From NCBI GenBank assembly GCA_024681795.1, contig JAILAD010000051.1, positions 1-64,000 on the forward strand: 64,000 nt of DNA, in the 5' to 3' direction. The notes beneath the pieces were generated by a model, which worked only from the letters and a program-made list of their open reading frames with translations, did not search any database and had not been told where the DNA came from. The DNA comes from Lachnospiraceae bacterium (GTDB taxonomy: Bacteria > Bacillota > Clostridia > Lachnospirales > Lachnospiraceae). The position numbers were made by a program, and so were the translations under genes. Shown here piece after piece: positions 39,963 through 49,350 of this stretch; position 1 is the first letter of the stretch, and each line of letters begins with the position of its first letter.

Positions 39963-40054
39963 ACTTATGTAAACCTATAGAAATTATGTTAACTATGTAA
40001 AAAATTATGTTAACCAAAATAGAATTATGTGAACTTAAATAGAATTATGTAAAC
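39963..40054. repeat. Five direct repeats of (A)ATTATGTnAAC at 19-21 bp spacing
   Basis: Unit starts at 39963, 39982, 40003, 40023, 40043; later units share linker ..AAATAG. Confidence 0.9.
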
Positions 40055-40303
40055 AATTATTAAAATTCTGTTCATTAAAAGTTTAGAACTAACAGGGGGG
40101 ATACGGAAAAAAAAAGTAGCGAAAGAGCAGTGGATATGTTATAATTTTTAAGACGTGAAACAATCACGATACAGTAAGGAAGCGGAAGAAATCCCCTGTA
40201 AAAGACGGGGAAGGGGCTGCTTGCTTATTTTGCTGTTATTGATTCTGTAACAGCAGCAAACCGACCTCAGTGAAAAACAAATTATAAGGAGGATAAAGGC
40301 GGT

Positions 40304-42937
40304 ATGGCAAAGAAATGGGTTTATTTATTTACGGAAGGAAGCGCTGATATGCGCAACACCTTGGGTGGAAAGGGTGCGAACCTGGCGGAGATGACCAACA
40401 TCGGTCTTCCCGTGCCTCAGGGATTCACCATTACCACGGATGCCTGCACACAGTATTACGAGGATGGAAGAGAGATCAATGATGAGATCAAAGCACAGAT
40501 TGATGAGTATATCATCAAGATGGAAGAGATCACGGGAAAGAAATTCGGTGATCTGGAGAATCCGTTGCTGGTGTCGGTACGTTCCGGTGCGAGAGCTTCC
40601 ATGCCCGGCATGATGGACACGATCTTAAACCTTGGTCTGAATGAAGACGTTGTTAACGTGATTGCCGAGAAATCAAACAATCCCCGTTGGGCTTGGGACT
40701 GCTACAGAAGGTTTATTCAAATGTATTCCGACGTTGTTATGGAAGTCGGAAAGAAATATTTTGAAGAACTGATCGATAAAATGAAATCCGAAAAGGGTGT
40801 TAAGCTGGATGTGGAGCTTACGGCTGACGATCTGAAAGAACTTGCAAACCAGTTCAAAGCGGAATACAAAGCCAAGATCGGTGCAGACTTCCCCATTGAT
40901 CCCAAGGAACAGCTTTACGGAGCGATCAAAGCGGTATTCCGTTCCTGGGATAATCCCCGTGCCAATGTTTACCGTCGTGACAACGATATCCCTTATTCCT
41001 GGGGAACCGCAGTAAATGTTCAGTCCATGGCTTTCGGAAACATGGGCGACGATTGCGGAACCGGTGTTGCATTTACCCGTGATCCCGCGACCGGAGAGAA
41101 GGGTCTGTTCGGTGAATTCTTAACGAATGCACAGGGCGAAGACGTGGTTGCGGGTGTTCGTACCCCGATGAAGATCGGCGAGATGGAGCAGAAGTTCCCC
41201 GAGGCATTTGAACAGTTTAAAAATGTCTGCCAGACATTGGAGAGCCATTACAGAGATATGCAGGATATGGAGTTTACCGTAGAGCACGGAAAACTTTATA
41301 TGTTACAGACAAGAAACGGAAAGAGAACCGCTCAGGCGGCATTGAAGATCGCCTGTGATCTTGTGGACGAAGGAATGCGTACCGAAGAAGAAGCGGTTGC
41401 GATGATCGATCCCAGAAACCTGGATACCCTGCTTCATCCCCAGTTTGATGCGGCTGCACTGAAAGCTGCCACTCCTGCGGGAAGAGGACTGGGAGCTTCT
41501 CCCGGTGCCGCATGCGGTAAGATCGTATTTTCCGCAGAAGATGCAGAAGCCTGGGCAGCAAGAGGAGAAAAGGTTGTACTGGTCCGTCTTGAGACTTCTC
41601 CCGAGGACATTACGGGTATGAAAGTTTCCCAGGGTATCCTGACCGTCCGCGGCGGAATGACTTCCCATGCGGCAGTAGTTGCACGTGGTATGGGTACCTG
41701 CTGTGTATCCGGATGCGGCGACATCACGATGGATGAAGAGAATAAGAGATTTACTCTTGCCGGAAAAGAATATCATGAAGGAGACTGGCTTTCCATCGAC
41801 GGAACCACCGGAAATATCTATGACGGCAAGATTGCCACGGTAGATGCGAAGATCGCCGGCGAGTTCGGAAGAGTAATGGAATGGGCAGACAAGTACAGAA
41901 CCCTGAAGGTTCGTACCAATGCGGATACTCCCGCAGATGCAAAGAAAGCAAGGGAACTGGGAGCGGAAGGCATCGGCCTTTGCCGTACGGAGCATATGTT
42001 CTTCGAAGAGAGCAGGATCGCTGCATTCCGTGAAATGATCTGTTCCGATACCATTGAGGAAAGAGAAGCGGCTCTTGACAAGATTTTGCCTTATCAGCAG
42101 GATGACTTTGAAAAACTGTATGAAGCTTTGGAAGGATGCCCTGTTACCATTCGTTTCCTGGATCCTCCTCTTCATGAATTCGTTCCCACTGAGGAAGCCG
42201 ACATTCAGAAACTGGCTGCTTCGAAGGGAAAGAGCGTAGAGCAGATCAAAGAGTATATCAATTCCCTGCATGAATTCAATCCTATGATGGGACATCGTGG
42301 ATGCCGTCTTGCGGTTACCTATCCCGAGATCGCCAAGATGCAGACCAAGGCGGTCATTCGTGCGGCATTGAAAGTAAATGCGGCTCATCCCGACTGGAAT
42401 CTGGTTCCCGAGATCATGATCCCGCTGATCTGCGAAGTGAAGGAATTAAAGGTTGTAAAGAAGATTGTAACGGATACTGCCGATGCCGAGATCAAGGCAG
42501 CGGGAGCAGATCTGAAATATGAAGTCGGAACCATGATCGAGATTCCCAGAGCTGCACTTACAGCCGATGAGATCGCAAAAGAAGCCGATTTCTTCTGCTT
42601 CGGTACCAACGATCTGACCCAGATGACCTTCGGTTTCTCCAGAGACGATGCAGGAAAGTTTTTGAGCGCATATTATGACACCAAGATCTTTGAGAGCGAT
42701 CCGTTTGCAAAACTGGACCAGAACGGTGTCGGAAAACTGATGAAGATGGCAATCGAATTAGGAAAGCCCGTAAATCCGAATCTCCATTTCGGTATTTGCG
42801 GCGAGCACGGCGGCGATCCCCAGTCCGTTGAATTCTGCCATAAGATCGGTTTGAATTATGTATCCTGCTCACCGTTCCGTGTTCCGATTGCAAGACTTGC
42901 AGCAGCACAAGCAGCAATTGCCAATAAGAAGAATTGA
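40304..42937 (+). CDS. ppdK: Pyruvate, phosphate dikinase
   Basis: KWVYLFTEGSADMRNTLGGKGANLAEMTNIGLPVPQGFTI, GGMTSHAAVVARGMG catalytic His, C-terminal FGTNDLTQMTFGFSRDD. Confidence 0.98.
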   Translation: MAKKWVYLFTEGSADMRNTLGGKGANLAEMTNIGLPVPQGFTITTDACTQYYEDGREINDEIKAQIDEYIIKMEEITGKKFGDLENPLLVSVRSGARASMPGMMDTILNLGLNEDVVNVIAEKSNNPRWAWDCYRRFIQMYSDVVMEVGKKYFEELIDKMKSEKGVKLDVELTADDLKELANQFKAEYKAKIGADFPIDPKEQLYGAIKAVFRSWDNPRANVYRRDNDIPYSWGTAVNVQSMAFGNMGDDCGTGVAFTRDPATGEKGLFGEFLTNAQGEDVVAGVRTPMKIGEMEQKFPEAFEQFKNVCQTLESHYRDMQDMEFTVEHGKLYMLQTRNGKRTAQAALKIACDLVDEGMRTEEEAVAMIDPRNLDTLLHPQFDAAALKAATPAGRGLGASPGAACGKIVFSAEDAEAWAARGEKVVLVRLETSPEDITGMKVSQGILTVRGGMTSHAAVVARGMGTCCVSGCGDITMDEENKRFTLAGKEYHEGDWLSIDGTTGNIYDGKIATVDAKIAGEFGRVMEWADKYRTLKVRTNADTPADAKKARELGAEGIGLCRTEHMFFEESRIAAFREMICSDTIEEREAALDKILPYQQDDFEKLYEALEGCPVTIRFLDPPLHEFVPTEEADIQKLAASKGKSVEQIKEYINSLHEFNPMMGHRGCRLAVTYPEIAKMQTKAVIRAALKVNAAHPDWNLVPEIMIPLICEVKELKVVKKIVTDTADAEIKAAGADLKYEVGTMIEIPRAALTADEIAKEADFFCFGTNDLTQMTFGFSRDDAGKFLSAYYDTKIFESDPFAKLDQNGVGKLMKMAIELGKPVNPNLHFGICGEHGGDPQSVEFCHKIGLNYVSCSPFRVPIARLAAAQAAIANKKN

Positions 42938-42992
42938 TAGATACCGGCAATAGTTTTATACACTTTTGTTTACAAAATTTATATCTGAACCT

Positions 42993-43020
42993 AAAGGGAA
43001 AGCAAATTGCTTTCCCTTTT
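42993..43020 (+). terminator. Intrinsic terminator after ppdK
   Basis: aaagggaaagcaa-a-ttgctttccctttt hairpin. Confidence 0.9.
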
Positions 43021-43047
43021 CATTTGGTTAAGAATGCATAAAGGAAA

Positions 43048-43076
43048 TTGTTTTGAATTTCGGGTTTTGCTATAAT
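43048..43076 (+). promoter_or_regulatory. Candidate promoter TTGTTT-17-TATAAT
   Basis: -35 43048-43053, -10 43071-43076. Confidence 0.55.
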
Positions 43077-43194
43077 TATTATGTGTCCGTGCTAAGAGCG
43101 TTCGGATCCGGTATGTTCCGTTTGGTAATTAATAGAACGATTATTTTACATACTTACGGCTGATTTTTATAAAAAATATGTAAGGGAGTCTCAG

Positions 43195-43515
43195 GTGGTA
43201 GATATAGGAAATTTTGCATCTTCATCTTTTGACATATTCGATATCAATCTGGTTCAAAAAGAAGTAGATGGCGGTTCGGTTTCTGTTGATCAGATTGACG
43301 AAGCTGCAGGAAATAAACCAAATGCAAAATCGATTGTTATTTCCGGTTTAAAGCAGGACACTTTCGATTATTTTGTTAAGAAATACGGCCAACAATTTGA
43401 AGCCATCTCCTTTTGGAAAAATAAACTGGTAGAGGATCTTTCTCTGCTGGGAACACTGAAAGAAATACAGTTTGAATCATTATTGGAAGAGAAAAGGCAT
43501 GTGCAGTTAAAATAA
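43195..43515 (+). CDS. Small hypothetical protein (GTG start)
   Basis: 106-aa ORF MVDIGNFASSSFDIFDINLVQKEVDGGSVSVDQ; RBS-like aaggga upstream. Confidence 0.65.
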   Translation: MVDIGNFASSSFDIFDINLVQKEVDGGSVSVDQIDEAAGNKPNAKSIVISGLKQDTFDYFVKKYGQQFEAISFWKNKLVEDLSLLGTLKEIQFESLLEEKRHVQLK

Positions 43516-43541
43516 GGTCTGAATAACTAGGGGGAAATTAA

Positions 43542-43685
43542 ATAACCAGAGTCAGTTATAATAAGGCGATAGATTCACATATGCTTTTTATTGATGCAGA
43601 GGGCGGGGAAGAGCAGCTTAAAAAGGCTGACGATGAACTTAAAAAATTGGCTATCTTCAGACAGATAGGAACCATAAGAGCATAG
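43542..43685 (+). pseudogene. Cryptic 47-codon ORF lacking ATG/GTG/TTG at its 5' end (ATA start or decayed gene)
   Basis: aggggg-aaattaa-ATA ACC AGA...; ITRVSYNKAIDSHMLFIDAEGGEEQLKKADDELKKLAIFRQIGTIRA*; in-frame stop immediately before ATA. Confidence 0.45.
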
Positions 43686-43687
43686 TT

Positions 43688-44893
43688 TTGATCGAATTTA
43701 TGCTAAACGATACTCCGGGGAGTGTAACGGAAGTGCTTCGTCTGATTGACAATTATCAGCTTAATATTTCATTTATCAGTTCCCAGGAAAACGGCTCCGG
43801 TTATCAGGCTTTTAAAATGGGTCTTTTTGTTGAAGATGAAAAGACGATAGAAGAGTTTTTAGCGAAAGCCCGGGAAGTCTGCCCCGTGAGGGTAATTGAT
43901 TATAATCATTCGGAAAAGATATTTGACAACAGTATCTTTTATCAGTCATTTGTTTCGGGATTAATGAAGTTGTCAAATCTTCCGGAGAATAAAAGAAACG
44001 AATTGCTGGTTAACTCCAATCTGATTATGCAAATGCTGGATGAACAAGGCGTTTCCTCGTATAAAACATTCGAAAGCATAAGTAAGTTTGCAGAGCTGCT
44101 TTTCAAGTGCAGAGGTGACAATTTCTCTCCCGGAATAAACAAATATCAAATAACCGATAAGACCCAAATTACGGTAATTGAACCTCCTTGCGGTAGTAAT
44201 ACGGTTATTATTCATAGTAACGACGAAGTATTATTTGTTGATTCGGGATATGCTCTTTACAAAGAAGAGATGATAAAGATATTCAAAGAATTATTGCCTG
44301 ACTTTGATACCATAACCAAACGCATTTTTGTTACTCACGCGGATGTTGATCATTGCGGATTACTGCCTTTATTTGATGAGGTATATGCGTCGATACTTAC
44401 CAAAGAATGTCTGGAACTTGAATATAAGGGGGATGATGGTTTCCGCGAACAGAATCCGTTGCATAAACCCTATGTAAATATATGTAAGACACTGACTTTC
44501 TATAACCCTCCGAAATCCGATGTGATTAAAACAGTGGGCACTAAAGATAAGTCACAGGAAAAACCGATAGAGCAGACAGGATTTTTTGATTTCGGAGAAC
44601 TGCATTTTGAGGTTTATCAGGGCAAAGGCGGACATCTTTTGGGAGAAAGCGTTCTTTTGGACTATGATCATAAAATAGCTTTCACGGGAGATATCTATGT
44701 TAATGTTCACGGCATGACGCCCGAGCAGGCCGAGTATAACAGATATGCACCCGTTTTAATGACTTCGGTTGATACCGACAGTAAATTGTGTTCGGAGGAA
44801 AGAAATGCCATTATTCAACGACTCGGAGTTGGAGAATGGAGAATATTCGGAGCTCACGGTCAAATGAAAGAGTATAGTTTGAGAACAGAGTAA
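43688..44893 (+). CDS. ACT-like domain + metallo-beta-lactamase-fold hydrolase (TTG start)
   Basis: N-terminal LNDTPGSVTEVLRLIDNYQLNISFISS (ACT-like); MBL motif FVTHADVDHCGLLPLF, AFTGDIYV, GAHGQ. Confidence 0.82.
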   Translation: MIEFMLNDTPGSVTEVLRLIDNYQLNISFISSQENGSGYQAFKMGLFVEDEKTIEEFLAKAREVCPVRVIDYNHSEKIFDNSIFYQSFVSGLMKLSNLPENKRNELLVNSNLIMQMLDEQGVSSYKTFESISKFAELLFKCRGDNFSPGINKYQITDKTQITVIEPPCGSNTVIIHSNDEVLFVDSGYALYKEEMIKIFKELLPDFDTITKRIFVTHADVDHCGLLPLFDEVYASILTKECLELEYKGDDGFREQNPLHKPYVNICKTLTFYNPPKSDVIKTVGTKDKSQEKPIEQTGFFDFGELHFEVYQGKGGHLLGESVLLDYDHKIAFTGDIYVNVHGMTPEQAEYNRYAPVLMTSVDTDSKLCSEERNAIIQRLGVGEWRIFGAHGQMKEYSLRTE

Positions 44894-45057
44894 AGTGATA
44901 AATGAGATATAATACTACTGTGTCCGCTCAATATTATCAGGAAAGCGGACGGATCGTTATGAAGCTTTTTTAAAGAGCAGGTACTGTAATACCTGATTTT
45001 TTTTTGATATAATAAATCTGTATGTAGTTTAAATCGAAAACAAAGGAAAAACTTTAT

Positions 45058-46122
45058 ATGAACGAAATAAATAAAAAGAACGGAAAGAAAATTCTTCGGA
45101 ACATATTGATTATTGCAGGCATTGTGATTGTTGTGGCGGTAACGGGGTATGTTGTTTATACAAAACATATGCATTATGAAATCGAGCCGCATGAATCCTA
45201 TAACATTACGGGAAGAGACGGTGTATTTCCGGATTCCTCCGTTGTTTATATGACAAAGGATATCTCGCCGGAAGGACTGCAAAAAGCATATGATGCGCTG
45301 GGGGTGGAACTCCCCGGGAAAGTAGCGGTAAAACTTTCAACTGGGGAAGCGGGAAATCCCAATCATCTTGACCCGCAGTTAATCAGGGATCTTGTACAGA
45401 GAGTGGACGGTACCATTGTGGAATGCAATACCGCATACGGCGGCTCGAAAAGAATGGAAACCGAAATGCATATGCAGGTAGCCCGTGACCACGGATTTAC
45501 GGAAATTGCCGATGTGGATATCATGGACCGTGACGGGTATATGGTGATACCTGTGGAAGGCGGTACGATTTTAAAAGAAAACTGGGTCGGAAAGAATCTA
45601 GCAGAGTATGATTCGGTTCTGGTTTTAACACATTTTAAAGGTCATCCGATGGGCGGTTTCGGAGGCGCCTTAAAGAATATTTCCATCGGAATCGCATCCT
45701 CCGAAGGGAAAGTCCGCATTCATTCCGGCGGTAAACTCAAAAAACCGACGATTACATTATCGGCGATAGTTACCAATCAGGATGTTTTTACGGGTGCCAT
45801 GGCAGAGGCGGCCAAATCCGTTTATGATTATGAAAATCACGGGCAAAACATTGTTTTTATCAGCGTTATGAACCGGATGTCCGTGGACTGTGACTGTGTA
45901 TCGGATCCCGCTGATGTGGATATGCATGATATCGGCATTTTGGCATCCCTCGATCCCGTGGCTTTGGACCAGGCCTGCATCGATCAGGTTTTTGAAGCGG
46001 AGGACGGTGAAAGCCTGCAGAACAGAATCCTTTCCTTAAACGGACTTCATATTTTAAGCCATGCAGAGGAAATCGGTTTCGGAAACCGGGCTTACCGTCT
46101 GGTTAATCTTGATGGGGAATAA
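45058..46122 (+). CDS. DUF362-domain protein with N-terminal TM
   Basis: KVAVKLSTGEAGNPNHLDPQLIRDLVQRVDGTIVECNTAYGG, VLVLTHFKGHPMGGFGGALKNISIGIAS. Confidence 0.88.
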   Translation: MNEINKKNGKKILRNILIIAGIVIVVAVTGYVVYTKHMHYEIEPHESYNITGRDGVFPDSSVVYMTKDISPEGLQKAYDALGVELPGKVAVKLSTGEAGNPNHLDPQLIRDLVQRVDGTIVECNTAYGGSKRMETEMHMQVARDHGFTEIADVDIMDRDGYMVIPVEGGTILKENWVGKNLAEYDSVLVLTHFKGHPMGGFGGALKNISIGIASSEGKVRIHSGGKLKKPTITLSAIVTNQDVFTGAMAEAAKSVYDYENHGQNIVFISVMNRMSVDCDCVSDPADVDMHDIGILASLDPVALDQACIDQVFEAEDGESLQNRILSLNGLHILSHAEEIGFGNRAYRLVNLDGE

Positions 46123-46133
46123 AAGAGACGGAA

Positions 46134-47051
46134 ATGGTTTTGGAAATTCTGAAACGGGAATTCATATATGTCGGTTACTATTTTGTAAGACAGCTGTCTC
46201 AGATTTTCGGATACTGGGTTGCCGGAATGGTAATCGGGTCGGTAGTGTCCGTATTTTTCAAAGATAAAATACACGGCCTGATGCGAAACATGAAAGACGG
46301 CGGAGCGGGACTGCCGGGAATTATTCTGGCATCCGTTCTCGGAATAGCATCTCCGCTTTGTATGTACGGAACCATTCCGATTGCTGCGTCGTTTTCCAAA
46401 AGCGGGGTGAAAGATGAGTGGCTTGCGGCATTTATGATGAGTTCGATTCTTTTGAATCCGCAGCTGATTATATACAGTGCGGCACTCGGAACACCGGCGC
46501 TTATCGTCCGGATTGTCAGCTGTTTTCTCTGCGGAATCACGGCAGGAGTACTGATCCGGATTTTTTTCAAAAAGAAATCGTTTTTTGATTTTAAAGGTTT
46601 TGAGGAACCGAAGAATAAAGATACCGATCCGAATCTGTTTCTGCGCTTTTTAAAAAATCTATGGCGGAACCTGAAAGCGACCGGGCTTTACTTTTTCATC
46701 GGTGTTTTGTTATCGGCCCTGTTTCAAAGGTATATTCCAAAGGAGGCCATGACGTTTTTATTCGGCGGTAACGAGGCCTGGGGAGTCCTGATGGCGGCTA
46801 CAATCGGAGTACCGTTATATGTCTGCGGGGGAGGAACCATTCCGATTCTGAAGGGCTGGCTTGCTTCCGGGATGAGCATGGGAAGTGCGACTGCATTCAT
46901 GATTACGGGACCTGCAACGAAAATTACGAATTTGGGCGCATTAAAGGCGGTTCTCGGAATCCGGAATTTTATTCTGTACTGGGTTTATGTAATCGTGTTT
47001 TCGCTTCTGTCGGGGCTTTTGGTTAATTTGATTTTTATCAGTGTTGTGTGA
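46134..47051 (+). CDS. ArsP/YraQ (DUF318)-type permease
   Basis: PLCMYGTIPIAASF and LYVCGGGTIPILKGWLASGMSMGSATAFMITGPATK repeated Cys-containing permease motifs. Confidence 0.85.
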   Translation: MVLEILKREFIYVGYYFVRQLSQIFGYWVAGMVIGSVVSVFFKDKIHGLMRNMKDGGAGLPGIILASVLGIASPLCMYGTIPIAASFSKSGVKDEWLAAFMMSSILLNPQLIIYSAALGTPALIVRIVSCFLCGITAGVLIRIFFKKKSFFDFKGFEEPKNKDTDPNLFLRFLKNLWRNLKATGLYFFIGVLLSALFQRYIPKEAMTFLFGGNEAWGVLMAATIGVPLYVCGGGTIPILKGWLASGMSMGSATAFMITGPATKITNLGALKAVLGIRNFILYWVYVIVFSLLSGLLVNLIFISVV

Positions 47052-47064
47052 ACGGAGGTTTAGA

Positions 47065-47595
47065 ATGGCAAGAGTATCAACAAAAGAAAACAAATCCATT
47101 TATCAGAGAGTGCGTGAGGAAAAGGGGCTAAGCCGTGAGAAGGCCAGCGAACTTTTGGAATATATTACGCCGGAGCGCCTTGAGAGAATCGAGAACAGCA
47201 AGTTTGACGCAAAGCCGGATGAAATCATGACAATGGCGGAAAAGTATCAGATGCCGCAACTTTGCAATTATTACTGTGCAAACGAGTGCGCCATCGGAAA
47301 ACATTACGTTCCGGAGATTCAGATGAAGGACTTGTCCCAGATTGTTCTCGAGATGCTCGCATCCCTTCATTCCATTCAAAAAAGCCAGGACCGTTTAATT
47401 GAAATTACGGCGGACGGAAACATCGAGAACGAGGAAATGGATGATTTCGTAAATATTCAGGAAGAACTTGAAAAAATCTCTCTTTCCGTGGAAACCATGC
47501 AATTATGGGTGGAGAAAAAAATCGCATCCGGAAATATCGATTTTGCAATGTATCAGGAAGCTGTCGAAAAGAGAAAATCAATCAAAAAATCCTGA
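47065..47595 (+). CDS. HTH/XRE-type regulator with Cys cluster
   Basis: YQRVREEKGLSREKASELLEYITPERLERIENSK HTH; CNYYCANECAIG; ATG 47065 with RBS ggagg. Confidence 0.8.
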   Translation: MARVSTKENKSIYQRVREEKGLSREKASELLEYITPERLERIENSKFDAKPDEIMTMAEKYQMPQLCNYYCANECAIGKHYVPEIQMKDLSQIVLEMLASLHSIQKSQDRLIEITADGNIENEEMDDFVNIQEELEKISLSVETMQLWVEKKIASGNIDFAMYQEAVEKRKSIKKS

Positions 47596-47646
47596 CAAAA
47601 GAAGGCTGTTTGAAGGTAACCAGCAGGGAAGAGACGGAGGAATGTC

Positions 47647-48069
47647 ATGACGGACGGCGAAATCAGCAGTTATATGAAAAAAGTTTCCGGATTTATGGTC
47701 GGAAGTTTTATATTATGGATTATCATTGTCTGCTATCAGCTGATTGCGGGTATTTTTACCATGTTCTGGGGATACGGTATCGGAACGCTTTTGCTGATGG
47801 TTTATAATCTGATCGGATGCATCCGCTATGCAAAGCAGATTTCCGTTATCCGAAACTGCAGTACTAAGGACGAGGCTGCCTGGGTTGTCCGGTATTTCGA
47901 AAATTCCATTCCGATTTGCTGGGTATTTTTGTTTGTTAACCTGATTTTCGGCGGTGTTCTGGGATTTGCCGGTAATCTTTACGATCTGATTCTGGCATAC
48001 CGGGTAAAGAAAAAGAAGGATGAACTGCTCGGACAGACATTTTACGGAAATTACAGGGAAGAGCCGTAA
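47647..48069 (+). CDS. Small membrane protein, unknown function
   Basis: Three to four predicted hydrophobic segments; RBS ggagg upstream. Confidence 0.7.
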   Translation: MTDGEISSYMKKVSGFMVGSFILWIIIVCYQLIAGIFTMFWGYGIGTLLLMVYNLIGCIRYAKQISVIRNCSTKDEAAWVVRYFENSIPICWVFLFVNLIFGGVLGFAGNLYDLILAYRVKKKKDELLGQTFYGNYREEP

Positions 48070-48120
48070 GAATATACATACAGGAAATATTGCAAAAGCG
48101 ATTTCGGAAGCTTTGCCGGC

Positions 48121-49266
48121 TTAACCGGAAAGGTACTGCGCAAGAAGAAATCCGGGAATAACGACAATTAAGAAGAAAATCCAGCTGATTAACGTAAACA
48201 CCTTTATGAATTTCATACCGTTTTCCGGGTATTCCCTGACATAAATCCGATAGTTAATGACACTTGCCAAAGAGCCGATTAACGAGCATAAGCCTGCGGT
48301 ATCGGCACCGTAAATAAGAGCCTTGAAATTTTCCGTGAAAGGATATAACACGATAGTCGCAGGCACGTTAGAGATAAACTGCGAGAGAACTATTACGGAA
48401 AAATATTCCCGCCCCGTTACCACTTTCTGCAAAAACTCCGATATCTTCGGGTTTCCGGTAATGGCGGAAGAGAAGATAAAGAAGCAGAGGAAGGTTACCA
48501 GAAGCACGTAGTCAACCTTTAAAAAGAGTCTGATATTCAGAATCGCAACGGCAATTATCACAGCCAGAATGGCAAACGGCCACTGTTTTGTTCTTGAGAC
48601 AATGGTCCAGATAATCATTACAAATAAAACCAGATATCCGATTCTCCTGTGGCGGAGCTTCGGAGCCCAGTCTTTCGTGACGTTTTCGTCCGTATAAAGA
48701 ATTTCTTCTTTTATGTCTTTCCGGTATAAAAACAGAATAAAGAGAATCAGCAGAATGCCGGAACTCACACAGAGCGGGGACATCATGAAAATGAAGTTGC
48801 CCGCACTTTTTCCGGACTGCTCAAACAGAAAAAGATTCTGCGGACTTCCGAAGGGCATCAGTAATGATCCGCGAATGGCGGCAATGTTTTCAAACGTGAT
48901 GACCGGAAGGATATAATGTTCTTTTCCGCCGGCACGGAATAACAGTATCGTTAACGGAACGAATATAATCAGGGAAACATCGTTGGTAACGAACATGGAG
49001 GAGAAGAACACACCGAAAACGAGGAACATGGACAAAATTGCCATGGTCTTAAATTTTGTTCCGAACCGGATGACCGGACGGAAGATATTTTCCTGCTTGA
49101 ACCCTTCTAAAACAGTCAGCATCATAAAAAGCGTTCCGAGTGTATGCCAGTCGATTTTGGTAAAGAAATCAGCCTTCGGAGGGGTAATGAATAACGAGAT
49201 AATCGCTGCAAGCACGGAAACGGTCAGCATCGGTTCTTTTTTCAGGAAGGTAAGTACTTTTTTCAT
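48121..49266 (-). CDS. SLC13/ArsB/citrate-transporter-like permease
   Basis: MKKVLTFLKKEPMLTVSVLAAIISLFITPP; VTNDVSLIIFVPLTILL; about 10 TMs; only convincing minus-strand CDS. Confidence 0.88.
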   Translation of the reverse strand: MKKVLTFLKKEPMLTVSVLAAIISLFITPPKADFFTKIDWHTLGTLFMMLTVLEGFKQENIFRPVIRFGTKFKTMAILSMFLVFGVFFSSMFVTNDVSLIIFVPLTILLFRAGGKEHYILPVITFENIAAIRGSLLMPFGSPQNLFLFEQSGKSAGNFIFMMSPLCVSSGILLILFILFLYRKDIKEEILYTDENVTKDWAPKLRHRRIGYLVLFVMIIWTIVSRTKQWPFAILAVIIAVAILNIRLFLKVDYVLLVTFLCFFIFSSAITGNPKISEFLQKVVTGREYFSVIVLSQFISNVPATIVLYPFTENFKALIYGADTAGLCSLIGSLASVINYRIYVREYPENGMKFIKVFTLISWIFFLIVVIPGFLLAQYLSG

Positions 49267-49350
49267 AGATTCATTATAACATTGCAAGGAAAGATGTAGT
49301 ATAATATATGGGTATATTTTTGCAAATGGCAAAAATAAGGAGCGAAAACG

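Noticed and set aside
39963-40054. Possible CRISPR or replication-origin iterons
   Set aside because: 12-bp units with about 8-bp AT-rich linkers are too short for CRISPR; no dnaA, rep or DnaA-box context.
41303-42388. 361-aa minus-strand ORF antisense to ppdK
   Set aside because: It lies wholly inside the well-supported ppdK gene, has no recognisable domain and low-complexity composition; a shadow ORF caused by codon bias.
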